DNA of 64,000 nt from Conchocele bisecta (taxonomy: Eukaryota > Mollusca > Bivalvia > Lucinida > Thyasiridae). The stretch lies in the NCBI GenBank assembly GCA_029237695.1, contig CM055266.1, positions 9,255,805-9,319,804 on the forward strand. Direction: 5' to 3'. The translations under genes and the position numbers were made by a program. Of the stretch, positions 34,436 through 45,771 are shown in pieces (position 1 is the stretch's first letter; each line of letters begins with the position of its first letter). Below the pieces are notes generated by a model. The model had not been told where the DNA came from and did not search any database. It saw nothing but the letters and a program-made list of their open reading frames with translations.

Positions 34436-37400
34436 AACAAGAAACGAGGCAAAGCCACGAAGGCCAGGTTTTTTCCAACGTATGCCAAAATGCCGACGAT
34501 ATCATGCTTTCTGCAAGCGGGTGCGACAATGATGATAAACACCCATCTGAAGTATCAAGGTAATGGGTGAAGCAGTTGCAGAGATATAGTACACAAAAAA
34601 ACTTTAACAAAGAAATTCAAAGTAATTTGACCTTGACATTGGGCACAGGGGCCGAATGGTTGGGGGATAGAATGAAAATATGTGAAGTTTCAAGGTAATG
34701 GGCGAAGCAGTTGCAGAGATATAGTACACGAAAAAACTTTAACAAATAAATTCAAAGTAATTTGACCTTGACATTGGGCACAGGGGCCGAATGGTTGGGG
34801 GATAGAATGAAAATATGTGAAGTTTCAAGGTAATGGGCGAAGCAGTTGCAGAGATATAGTACACGAAAAAACTTTAACAAATAAATTCAAAGTAATTTGA
34901 CCTTGACATTGGGCACAGGGGCCGAATGGTTGGGGGATAGAATGAAAATATGTGAAGTTTCAAGGTAATGGGCGAAGCAGTTGCAGAGATATAGTATAAC
35001 AAAAAAAATTTAACCAAAAGATTTTAACCAGATGTACGTTAAAAAGTTAACGTTGAAAATGGCTAATTGAAAGTCAATTACGTAGAAATAATAGGTGAAG
35101 GTAAAAAAAATGGTCACATGTTGGATAGTTTTATGTGGTAGGCACCCCTTGGTTATGAAGCTGTGAAAGTTTGGTGGTCCTAGGTGGTACAGTACCAAAG
35201 AAATGGACTTAAACACGAAAACTTAACATTGTAAACGTGAAAACTTAACATTGAAAATGGCTAAGTCGACTGCGCGGAAAAAATGGGTCAAGTTAAAAAC
35301 AAGAAACGAGGCAAAGCCACGAAGGCCAGGTTTTTTCCAAGCATGGACACTTGGATAACATAACTAGAAAAAGTCGATGGCGCGCCATCGCAATATACCC
35401 ACTTTCCCCAAATGCTTAGTCCGAAAGGGGGAAGTAATCCATGATGGAGGGTCGGATAAAAAATCCGAATTCACTTTGCGCATGTGCACATGATAACGAA
35501 GCTACATAGCAAATATGAGGCGCGTAGGTATGAAGGTGAAAAAGTTTTTCGAGTTACAAGGACAAAATGGGAAATTCTGAGTCGGAAAGGGGGAGGTAAT
35601 CGATGATGGAGGGTCGGATCAAAAATGGGAATTCACTTTGCGCATCTGCACATAACGAAGGTACATACTAAATATCAGGCGCATAGGTATGAAGGTGAAA
35701 AAGTTTTTCGAGTTACAAGGAAAAAATGGGAAATTCTGAGTCCGAAAGAGATAATAATCCATGATGGAGGGTCGGATGAAAAATCCGAATTCACTTTGCG
35801 CATCTGCACATGATAACGAAGCTACATAGCAAATATGAGGCGCGTAGGTATGAAGGTGAAAAAGTTTTTCGAGTTACAAGGAAAAAATGGGAAATTCTGA
35901 GTCCGAAAGGGGGAGATAATCCATGATGGAGGGTCGGATGAAAATCCGAATTCACTTTGCGCATCTGCACATGATAACGAAGCTACATAGCAAATATGAG
36001 GCGCGTAGGTATGAAGGTGAAAAAAGTTTTTCGAGTTACAAGGAAAAAATGGGAAATTCTGAGTCCGAGAAGGGGGAGCTAATCCATGATGGCGGGTCGG
36101 ATGAAAAATCCGAATTCACTTTGCGCAGGCTGCACATGATAACGAAGTATAGCAAATATGAGGCGTCGAAAAAATCGTATGAAGGGTGAAAAAGTTTTTC
36201 GAGTTACAAGGATGAAATCTGAGTCCGAGGGGGAGATAATCCATGATGGAGGGTCGGATGAAAAATCCGAATTCACTTTGCGCATCTGCACATGATAACG
36301 AAGGTACATACTAAATATCAGGCGCATAGGTATGAAGGTGAAAAAGTTTTTTCGAGTTACAAGGAAAAAATGGGAAATTCTGAGTCCGAAAGGGGGAGAT
36401 AATCCATGATGGAGGGTCGGATGAAAAATCCGAATTCACTTTGCGCATGCACATGATACGAAGCTATAGCAAAATATGAGGCGCGTAGGTATGAGGTGAA
36501 AAAGTTTTTCGAGTTACGAGGAAAAAAATGGGAAATTCTGAGTCCGAAAGGGGGAGATAATCCATGATGGAGGGTGGATGATAAGACCGAATTCACTTTG
36601 CGCATCTGCCACATGATAACGAAGCTACATACCAAATATCAGGCGCGTAGTATGAGGTGAAAAAGTTTTTCGAGTTACGAGAAAAAAATGGGAAATTCTG
36701 AGTCCGAAAGGGGTGGGAGATAATCCATGATGGAGGGTCGGATGAAAAATCCGAATTCACTTTGCGCATCTGCACATGATAACGAAGCTACATACCAAAT
36801 ATCAGGCGCGTAGGTATGAAGGTGAAAAAGTTTTTGCGAGTTACGAGGAAAAAAATGGGAAATTCTGAGTCGAAAGGGGGAGTAATCATGATGGAGGGTC
36901 GGATCAAAAATCCAAATTCACTTTGCGCATCTGCACATGATAACGAAGCTACATACAAATATCAGGCGCGTAGGTATGAGGTGAAGGTGAAAAAGTTTTT
37001 CGAGTTACGAGGAAAAAATGGGAAATTCTGAGTCCGAAAGGGGGAGATAATCCATGATGGAGGGTCGGATCAAAAATCCAAATTCACTTTGCGCATCTGC
37101 ACATGATAACGAAGCTTACATACCAAATATCAGGTCGCGTAGGTATGAGGTGAAAAAGTTTTCGTAGTTACGAGGAAAAAATGGGAAATTCTGAGTCCCG
37201 AAAGGGGGAGATAATCCATGATGGAGGGTCGTATCAAAATCCAAATTCACTTTGCTTTTTCAATCTGCACATGTAAAACGAAGGCTACATACAAATATCA
37301 GGCGCGTAGGTATGAAGGTGAAAAAGTTTTTCGAGTTACAAGAAACGTGACGGACGTACGGACGTACGGACGGACGGACGGACGTACGGACGGACGGACA

Positions 37401-37510
37401 CCCATGACGAAAACAATATACCCGTTTTTTTTTACAAAAAAAGTGGGTATAATTATACCCACTTTTTGTAGACTAGATGGCCGTGGCCTGCATGTCACGC
37501 CTTGGGGCGA
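34436..37510. mobile_element. Tandem-unit elements with AACAAGAAACGAGGCAAAGC heads
   Basis: One head at 34436 is followed by three near-identical 132-bp units (34620-34985; TTTGACCTTGACATTGGGCA). A second head at 35300 is followed by about 12 units of 160-165 bp between 35430 and 37340 (AATTCACTTTGCGCATCTGC, AAGTTTTTCGAGTTAC). The second series ends in ACGGACGGACGGACGTACGG (37350-37400) and a terminal hairpin, AAAAAGTGGGTATAATTATA with CCCACTTTTT. The second element appears nested in the first. Confidence 0.8.
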
Positions 37511-38780
37511 GGCATGGACACTAAAAAAATAGATATAGTAGATGGAAAAACTTTAACGAAAAAACTTTAACCGGACACACGGACGGACGGACGTATGCGA
37601 AAATGCCGACGATATCGCGCTTTCCGCAAGCGGGTGCAACAATGATGATAAACACCCATGTGAAGTATGAAGGTAATGGGTGAGGCAGTTGCAGAGATAT
37701 AGTACACGAAAAAAAAAATTTAACAAATAAATTCAAAGTAATTTGACCTCGACATTGCGCACAGGGGCCGCACGGTTGGGGGTTAGAATGAAAATATGGA
37801 CGATGATAAACACCCATGTGAAGTTTCAAGGTAATGGGCGAAGCAGTTGCAGAGATATAGTATAACGAAAAAGTTTTAACCAAAAAATTTAACCAGACGT
37901 ACGTTAAAAAGTTAACGTTGAAAATGGCTAAGTCAATTACGTAGAAATAATAGGTGAAGGTAAAAAAATGGTCACATGTTGGATAGTTGTATGTGGTAGG
38001 CACCCCTTGGTTATAAAGCTGTGAAAGTTTGGTGGTCCTAGGTGGTACAGTACCAAAGAAATGGACTTTAAACACGAAAACTTAACATTGTAAACGCGAA
38101 AACTTAACATTGAAAATGGCTAAGTCGACTGCGTGGAAAAAATGGGTCAAGTTAAAAAAAAAGTAACATGTTGGATAGTGATATGTGGTGGGCACCCCTT
38201 GATTATGAAGTTGTGAAAGTTTGGTGGTCCTAGGTGGTACAGTACCAAAGAAATGGACTTAAACACGAAAACTTAACATTGAAAATGGCTAAGTCGACTG
38301 CGCGAAAAAAATGGGTCAATTTAAAAAAAAAGTAACATGTTGGATAGTGATATGTGGTGGGCACCCCTTGATTATGAAACTGTGAAAGTTTGGTGGTCCT
38401 AGGTGGTACAGTAACAAAGAAATGGACTCAAACACGAAAACTTAACATTGATTGTGGACGCCGCCCGCCGCCCACCCGCCGCTCGCCCGCCCGCCCGGCT
38501 TTCGCCAATCCAATAGCCTGGATTTTTTTTCAAAAAACCTGGCTAAAAAAGTAACATGTTGGATAGTAATATGTGGTGGGCACCCCTTGATTATGAAGCT
38601 GTGAAAGTTTGGTGGTCCTAGGTGGTACAGTAACAAAGAAATGGACTCAAACACGAAAACTTAACATTGATTGTGGACGCCGCCCGCCCGCCCGCCCACC
38701 GCCCACCCACCCGGCTTTCGCCAATCCAATAGCCTGGATTTTTGTTCAAAAACCTGGCTAAAAATCAGTCTGTGTCTCAC
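37511..38780. repeat. Remainder of the outer tandem element, with GCC-rich blocks
   Basis: The 37560-37900 part repeats the GGACGGACGGACG tail and the AAAATGCCGACGATATCGCG segment seen at 34485. From 37960 to 38660 there are about four units with AACATGTTGGATAGT, GTGGTGGGCACCCCTTG and GGTGGTCCTAGGTGGTACAG. GC-rich blocks of CGCCCGCCCG lie at 38459-38500 and 38679-38710. No gene. Confidence 0.7.
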
Positions 38781-39004
38781 CCCCTCCCCTCCTGGCCAAG
38801 TTTTTTTGAGGTGTGGACTTAGAAATTTTACCACTACCCCACCCAACCCTAGCAAAAACATCAACATTCTACCACTATGGAACTCACCCTAGAAGAACCA
38901 GCAAAATCAATATGTGTCCCGCCCCCCTGGCAATTTTGTTGGAGGTGCAGACTTGAAATGTTACCAGTGCACCACCCTACCATAGAACAAACATCAAAAT
39001 CAAT

Positions 39005-39380
39005 GTACAGTCGAACCTCCCCGGACGGCCACCTCTCTACAACAACACCATCTCTGTAACAGCCGCTATTGTATATCCCAAATGGACGATTTTCTCTGTA
39101 TCTAACCCTTAGACTGCTGAACACGAAAATTGTCTTCTGCTGTTGCTTTTGCCTTCTTTCTCAATAAAAACATGTTTTGACAGCATTTTAGAATCATTTC
39201 CATTGGAAATGATTCTAAAATGTTGCCAAAGCATGTTTTGATGAGAATTATCAAAGAAAATAAATATACAGTGGAAGACAAAATTTAATTCGGCATTAAC
39301 CTCCCTACAACAGCCACCTCTCTACAACAGCCAGTTGTGTGTCCTCCCATGGGTGGCAGTTGTAGAGAGGTTGCACTATA
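39005..39380. mobile_element. Composite MITE: pogo-like ends with an inner TTAACCCTTAG MITE, copy 1
   Basis: The outer ends read TACAGTCGAACCTCC and GAGAGGTTGCACTATA, with CACCTCTCTACAACA words in both arms. The inner element (39106-39297) has CTAACCCTTAGACTGCTGAA at one side and the diverged inverse GACAAAATTTAATTCGGCAT at the other, around the hairpin TTTAGAATCATTTCCATTGG. The same nesting occurs at 63682 to the window end in inverse orientation. Solo inner elements: 51254-51460, 51818-51998, 63340-63525. Confidence 0.8.
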
Positions 39381-39394
39381 CCAGGAATTCGTCA

Positions 39395-41030
39395 AGAATG
39401 TGCTTGATGTGGGCAGCATGACCCAATCAAGAGTAATTCTCTGGCACTGTTCAGAAAACCTCAACACAAGGCAACATCTAAGCAGGGGAAGAAGATGAAA
39501 GTGCTTCAGAACAATGTGGCACTCTTTGGCCAGCTATACATATCCATGCAGAACCGTGAAGGTGACTTGGCTGAGTTCTTTGCACATGAGATACAGTCCT
39601 TCCCTCTCAGGCTTTGGCAAGCTTCCTCTTCCAAACACGAAGTCTGACTTGCTACAATGTATTGAGCAGCCCGGGAAATCAGAGCCACCATCGACTTACG
39701 ACTGCAAGGTCCTGGATGGTGCTGTCATCGTCCACTGCCTGCCCTTTACCAGCGTCAGCTCCTTCCACGAGTATGCAGACAGGGTTTTCATACCATACCT
39801 AGAGAAGCAGCCACAGGCTGCCACAATGTTGGATGTTGTGTGGGACACATACATGCCAGACAGTTTAAAGGAATTTACCCGGGAAAAGAGAGGCAAGGGC
39901 GTGCGCAGGAAAGTGTCGGGCAAAACTTCCAGGCAATTGGGTGGACTTCCTCCGTGACCCAGACAACAAGACGGAGCTGTTTTCCTTTTTGACTTCCAAG
40001 GTTGAAAAGTTCAACGGGCCACCAGCCAAAGCTGTATATGTCACATCAGGGCAATCTGTGACATCTATTGGAACCACCATCCACATGCAAAACGCAATCA
40101 TGAGGAGGCGGACACCAGGATCGTGGTTCATGTACGGCATGCACTGGAGCATGGAGAAAAGACTATTCAAGTGCGTACAGTGGATACAGATGGTGTAGTC
40201 ATCCTTGCAGGCACATTCTATTATCACATTGCGACTCAACCCTTGGCCGACATCTGGGTGGTCTTTGGCATGGGCAAGAATTATAGGTTTTACCACATCA
40301 ACTTTATCTGTGCGAGCCTAGGGGAGCCACAATCACGAGCATTGTCTGTGTTCAGGTATATTTTCAGGTAGTGACACAACATCTGCCTTCAATGGCAAGG
40401 GCAAGAAGTCTGCTTGGCAGGCCTGGCAGGCATATAAAGACATCACAGAGACATGGTCGCAGGTCACCCCTTCCAGCGGCTGGATCTCGACGACGACCCT
40501 TTCCAGAAGCTCGAGAGGCTGACTGTTATCATGTATGAAATAACGAGTCATTTGAGCTCTGTCAACGAGACACGAAGGGAACTCTTCTGCCAGAAGAATC
40601 GAGCAATGGACAAACTGCCACCCACCAACGATGCGCTACTCCAGCATGTCCGACGCGCAGTGTATCAAGCAGGAATATGGACACAAACACAGCCAGTGGT
40701 TCATTCTCCACAGAATTTTGCCTGGACCAAGGTATCAGAGTCGTGGCTACCAGTTTGGGTGACAATTCCAGAGGTATCCAAATCGTGCAGGGAGCTGATC
40801 AAATGCTTCTGCAAAGGGGACTGCTCAAACTGCAAATGTGGCAAAGCAAATCTGGACTGCTCACCACTTTGCAAGTGCAAATGTACTCCATATAACATTG
40901 CAAACTATGTGTTCCTGCGAGAGACATCACAGAATAATATCACATATAATAATGTAAGAACTATAGCTGTTGGTACAAACACGTTGCATTCCAACTCAAC
41001 ACCATGCAATGGTCTAGCCTCGGTGGGGTA
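39395..41030 (+). pseudogene. Degraded repeat-associated protein gene (HAFSGCDT-type family), at least five frameshifts
   Basis: Successive plus-strand frames join into one recognisable protein. Segments are NSLALFRKPQHKATSKQGKK (39434 on); DCKVLDGAVIVHC and VFIPYLEK (39690-39815); NWVDFLRDPDN (39940 on); NHEEADTRIVVHVRHALEHG and VDTDGVVILAG (40100-40215); FSGSDTTSAFNGKGKKSAWQ (40359 on); then a 193-codon frame ending in a cysteine-rich tail, CKGDCSNCKCGKANLDC (40453-41031). I recognise this as a family found in many copies in invertebrate and fish genomes, with the usual motif FSGCDTTSAF. Its function is unknown to me, though the alternating acidic motifs (EEADTR, VDTD, CDT) resemble PIN/FEN-like nucleases. 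Here the motif Cys is Ser and frames shift near 39605, 39930, 40105, 40350 and 40452, so it is dead. It is antisense to PIKFYVE. Confidence 0.8.
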
Positions 41031-41068
41031 AAATATTAAGGTGCAAGTAGAACTACCCAGATACATAT

Positions 41069-44063
41069 AAACTAGAAATGGACGCTTGTCGACAAGCGCA
41101 TGTGTATCCCCCTCCCCAGATACACAAGTAGTTTGAAAAAAGGGTGTTCGAGTTATGCTCAGGAGACAAAATCAGTGACGGAAAAAACAAAGGGAGATAA
41201 CTAAAAAATTAGTGATGCAAGAGTTGTCATTCTTGCGTGACACACCTTTAGGGTTGTGGTCTATGCATGTGTGAAGTTTCATGAAAATATTCCAAAGGGT
41301 GTTCGAGTTATGCTCCAGACAAGAAATCAGTGCACGAAACAACAAAGGGAGATAACTAAGAAATTAACGACGCAAGAGTTGTCATTCTTACGTGCGACAC
41401 ACCTTTGGGTTGTCTTTCTATGCATGTGTGAAGTTTAATAAACTAGAAAATGTGTTCATAGAACACGGATGTCCACATATCGCTTTGATAATAACTGAGG
41501 CCAAATTCCAAGTCAAAATTTTTTTTTTCTTTTACCTGAGAGTTAAAGTTTTTGAAGCACCAAGTATGTGACCTTGACCCTGGGCTTGGCGGGGGCAGGA
41601 CAAACGTGGATTTGGCACAGGGCGGTAGAGGACCAATAGAGCAATGCATATATGAAATATGAAGCTGATCCGTGAAATGAACAGAAATTATAAGTATTTA
41701 CCTGAGCGTTAAAGTTTTTGAAGCACTAAGTATGTGATGTTAACTGGGCTTGGCGGGGCGGGACGAACGTGGATTTGGCACAGGGCGGTAGAGGACCATT
41801 AGAGCAATGCATATATGAAATATGAAGTTGATCCGTGAATGGAAAGAAAAATTATAATGATATTTACCTGAGCAAATTAAAGTTTTTGAAGCACTAAGTA
41901 TGTGATGTTAACCCTGGGCTTGGCGGGGGCGGGACGAACGTGGATTTGGCACAGGGCGGTAGAGGACCATTAGAGCAACGCATATATGAAATATGAAGTT
42001 GATCCGTGAATGGAAAGAAAAATTATAAGATATTTACCTGAGCATTAAAGTTTTTGAAGCACAAAGTATGTGACCTTGACCCTGGGATTGGCGGGGGCAG
42101 GATGAACGTGGATTTGGCACAGGGCGGTAGAGGACCATTAGAGCAATGCGTATATGAAATATGAAAGAAAACAGAAATTATAAGATATTTACCCGAGCGT
42201 TAAAGTTTTTGAAGCACTAAGTATGTGACCTTGACCCTGGGCTTGGCGGGGGCAGGACGAACGTGGATTTGGCACAGGGTGGTAGAGGACCATTAGAGCA
42301 ACGCGTATATGAAATATGAAGTTGATCCGTGAATGGAAATAAAAAAAATAAGATATTTACCTGAGCATTAAAGTTTTTGAAGCACAAAGTATGTGACCTT
42401 GACCCTGGGATTGGCGGGGGCAGGATGAACGTGGATTTGGCACAGGGCGGTAGAGGACCATTAGAGCAATGCGTATATGAAATATGAAAGAAAACAGAAA
42501 TTATAAGATATTTACCCGAGCGTTAAAGTTTTTGAAGCACCAAGTATGTGACCTTGACCCTGGGATTGGCGGGGCAGGTACGAAACGTGGATTTGGCACA
42601 GGGCGGTAGAGGACCATTAGAGCAATGCGTATATGAAATATGAAGATGATCCATGAAAGAAAACAGAAAGTATAAGATATTTACCTGAGCGTTAAGTTTT
42701 TGAAAGCACTAAAGTATGATTGTCCTTGACTGGGCTTGGCTGCTGAACGAACGTGGATTTGGCACAGGCGCTTGGTGGTAGAGGGACCAATAGTGCAATG
42801 CGTATATGAAATATGAAGCTGATCGTGAAAGAAAACAGGGAACTTATAAGATATTTTACCCGAGTGTTAAAGTTTTGAAGCACAAGTATGTAACCTTGAC
42901 CCTGGGCTTGGCGGGCAGGACGAACGTGGATATGGCACAGGGCGGTAGAGGACCATTAGAGCAATGTGTATATGAAATATGAAGCTGATCCGTGAAAGAA
43001 AACAGAAATTATAAGATATTAACCCGAGCGTTAAAGTTTTTGAAGCACCAAGTATGTGACCTTGACCCTGGGCTTGGCGGGGGCAGGGGGCGAACGAACG
43101 TGGATTTGGCACAGGGCGGTAGTGAACCATCAGAGCAATGTGTATATGAAATATGAAGCAGATCGGTCGAAGGATGAAGAAATTATGAGACATTTACCCG
43201 AGTGTTAAAGTTTTGTGATGGACGGACGAACGGACGGGAGGACGGGACGCACGTTTCTACAAATGAATACTTGCCTGGGCCCGAAAGCAATTTTCACTGG
43301 CCCGAACTGGCCGAGAAAACGGGTCTTCATGCATTATTGTCCAGTTTGTAGAGTGCGCAAAAAAAAAAACAAAAAAGGGAAGAGTGACCTAAAAATTAAA
43401 AAAAATTAGCTACGCAAGAGTTGTCATTCTTGTGCGCGACACACCTCCGGGTCGTGGTCTATGCATGTGTGAAGTTTCATGAAAATATTCCAAAGGGTGG
43501 TCGAGTTATGCTCCGGACAGGAAATCAGTGCGCGAAAACAAAGAAGGGAGATAACTAAAAAATTAGCTATGCAAGAGTTGTCATTCTTGTGCATGACACA
43601 CCTTCGGTTCGTGGTCTAATTGAATGTGTTAAGTTTCATAAAAATATTCCAAAGGGTGGTCGAGTTATGGTCAATCAGTGCACGAAACAAAAAAAGGAGA
43701 TAACTAAAAAATTAGCTATGCAAGAGTTGTCATTCTTGTGCGTGACACACCTTCGGGTCGTGGTCTATGCATGTGTGAAGTTTCATGAAAATATTCCAAA
43801 GGGTGGTGGAGTTATGCTCCGGACACGAAATCAGTGCGAGAAACAAAAAAAAAAAAGGGAGATAACTAAAAAATTAGCTATGCAAGAGTTGTCATTTTTG
43901 TGCGCAACACACCTTCGGGTCGTGGTCTATGCATGTGTGAAGTTTCATGAAAATATTCCAAAGGGTGTTCGAGTTATGCTCCGGACAAGAAGTGTCTGCG
44001 GCGGACGCGGACGCGGCGCGCTGTCAAATCCATAGTATCCTCCGACGGAGTCCGGGGGATACA
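41069..44063. mobile_element. Composite tandem element, copy 1 (AACTAGAAATGGACGC head, hairpin end)
   Basis: Head AACTAGAAATGGACGCTTGT with the palindrome GCTTGTCGACAAGC. Next come two units of about 150 bp (GGGAGATAACTAA, AAGAGTTGTCATTCTTG, CATGAAAATATTCCAAAGGG), then about ten units of roughly 165 bp (41560-43210: GTGACCTTGACCCTGGGCTT, CGTGGATTTGGCACAGGGCG). A GGACGGACGAACGGACGG tail sits at 43219, followed by about five more units of the first type to 43985. It ends GTCTGCGGCGGACGCGGACG and a terminal hairpin, GTATCCTCCGACGGAGTCCG plus GGGGATAC. Copy 2 is at 57784-61008. Confidence 0.85.
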
Positions 44064-45090
44064 ATTACAGCAGTTACTTGCTTGAAAATGAGTTTTGTCT
44101 GCACCCTTTACATTACTGTAGATGTTTTAATAAGTGACTGCCTTGGACATCTTTAATGTCATCTTCAACAGTGTGTCTGTAAGACACAGCAATGCCCCCA
44201 TTGGCAGCTTTTTCTCGAAAAACGGTTAAGTCAATAACGTGGCAAAAGTAGGTCACGGTCGAATCAAGGTCACATACTACATATTAGTTTTGTAGCACAC
44301 GACTAGGCAAGTATGTTGTGCAAGTTTGGTGGCTGTGGGTGTTGCAGTCGCTGAGAAAAATAATTTTCAAACAAGGTGAACCAAACGTGTGATGGACGGA
44401 CGGACACACACACGGACGCACAAAACATACATCCCCACTGACATTCCGTCATGGGGGCATAAGTACATTGAGCGCACAGTCGGGTGGATATTCGGCGCAA
44501 AAAAACTTTATTATTATGATTATTATTATATATGGCGGCCATCTTGGATTTTGGTGCTTTACATTAAAATCTCTGGAGGGCTCCTAGGCTAACATTAATG
44601 AATAGGCCCTAAGGGAGCCTTTTGACAAATATGGTGCTTTTATCAGTCAGGTAACGGTAATTTCACTATGCCACCTAACTATAGCCCCCATGTTAAATTT
44701 CCATAGGAAAATCGTTTTTTCGCAATAAAAAATGCGTAAAACTGGCAGAAATCAGTTGGAAATTTTTCTGAAATTTATCTACCTACCTATAGCGTGCAGG
44801 GTGACTTCTGGATTAAAAATGCCGGTGAAAAAGTGCGCGCAATACACAGCGAAATGCAGTATAATGATTAATATTTATAATAATGTGTTTTATTAATATA
44901 GAACAAAGAGCAGCTTGATATATTCTTTCACAGATATGCTGTTCACAACGTCTGCCAATAACAAACCAGTACTTGTCAGTGCCCTAATGTCGACACACAT
45001 CAACGTTATTTACGACACGACTTTAGCAATATTAGTTGACGTCAGCTTCTGGCAGTGGTAATAATCAAACAATTTCACATATTGCTCCCT
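44064..45090. repeat. Intron: short GGAC-tail element and foldback-family fragment
   Basis: 44188-44470 is a small element with ATGCCCCCATTGG at one side and TCATGGGGGCAT at the other, and ATGGACGGACGGACACACAC before its end. 44527-44585 is the inverted ATGGCGGCCATCTTGGAT repeat. 44630-44820 (CCCCCATGTTAAATTTCCAT, GAAAATCGTTTTTTCGC) belongs to the foldback family at 54095-55345. The remainder is unrecognised. Confidence 0.6.
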
Positions 45091-45435
45091 AATAATAACA
45101 TTTTCTGGTGGTGGGGGTTAAAGGAGAAATAAATTCGGTGGTGGGGGGTGTTTTTATGCAATTTCTTTTTTTTGGAGGTAGGGGTTAAATGAGAAAGCAA
45201 TTCTGGTGGTGGGGGGTGTTTTATGCAAAAAAAAAAATCAATTCCGGTGGTGGGGGGTTATGCAGAAATAAATTCTGGTGGTGGGGGGTATAATTTTATG
45301 TAAATTCGGTGGTGGTACCCTAAAAAAAATAGCCATTCCCCCCCCCCCCCCCCACCCCCCCACCCCCGAGGGATTTTTTTGTAAATTCCGGTGGTGGTAC
45401 CCCTAAAAAAATAGCCAGTCCCCACACCCCCCGAG
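45091..45435. repeat. GGTGGTGGGGG degenerate minisatellite
   Basis: A loose unit of 35-50 bp containing TTCTGGTGGTGGGGGGT and a poly-A stretch, about eight copies, with a C tract at 45338-45363. Confidence 0.8.
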
Positions 45436-45613
45436 GGATTTTTTTCTGGAAAAGCCCTTATTGGATTTACATTTATTGTATATGCAGCCTATGCTCAATA
45501 AAGTAAATCCATCAATTCAAATTTCCAGACGATCCTAAATTTGCACTTACGTTCATTTTAGTGAAACAAAGTTTATTGAAACGGGCCCCCTTTATTGTAT
45601 TATATTGACGTAC

Positions 45614-45771
45614 CTGCTGGTGGCTTTGTCCTGGTTCAGTAGCCAGTCGACGAGCTTGTTACCCAGAATGCACCTCTGGTACGTGCGCAGGATCACGCGG
45701 TAACTCTGGAACTCGACACCATTCTCCGGGTCCATCATCAAACTCCACAGGTTACGCAGTTGTACCGAGTC
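45614..45771 (-). CDS. PIKFYVE: PIKFYVE coding exon (N-terminal half of the DEP domain)
   Basis: Fifth visible exon, 158 bp. The acceptor is CATGTTTACAG before 45771; the donor after 45614 is AGCAG|GTACGT. It starts in phase 0 and ends with two bases (AG) completed by the 20584-20695 exon. The peptide begins DSVQLRNLWSLMMDPENGVE and continues to RTYQRCILGNKLVDWLLNQ. It matches the PIKfyve DEP domain: DS.QL+.LW, G.EF, LRT...CI.G+.LV-WL. DEP domains contribute to localisation. The 3' splice site and the first 20 exon bases are the terminal unit of the 5-kb minisatellite to the right; the cognate splice site is therefore embedded among some 160 near-copies. The polypyrimidine tract is poor. Confidence 0.95.

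Noticed and set aside
37218..37532. Frame containing RTDGRTDGRT, also at 43215
   Set aside because: Translation of GGACGGACGGAC tails of repeat elements.
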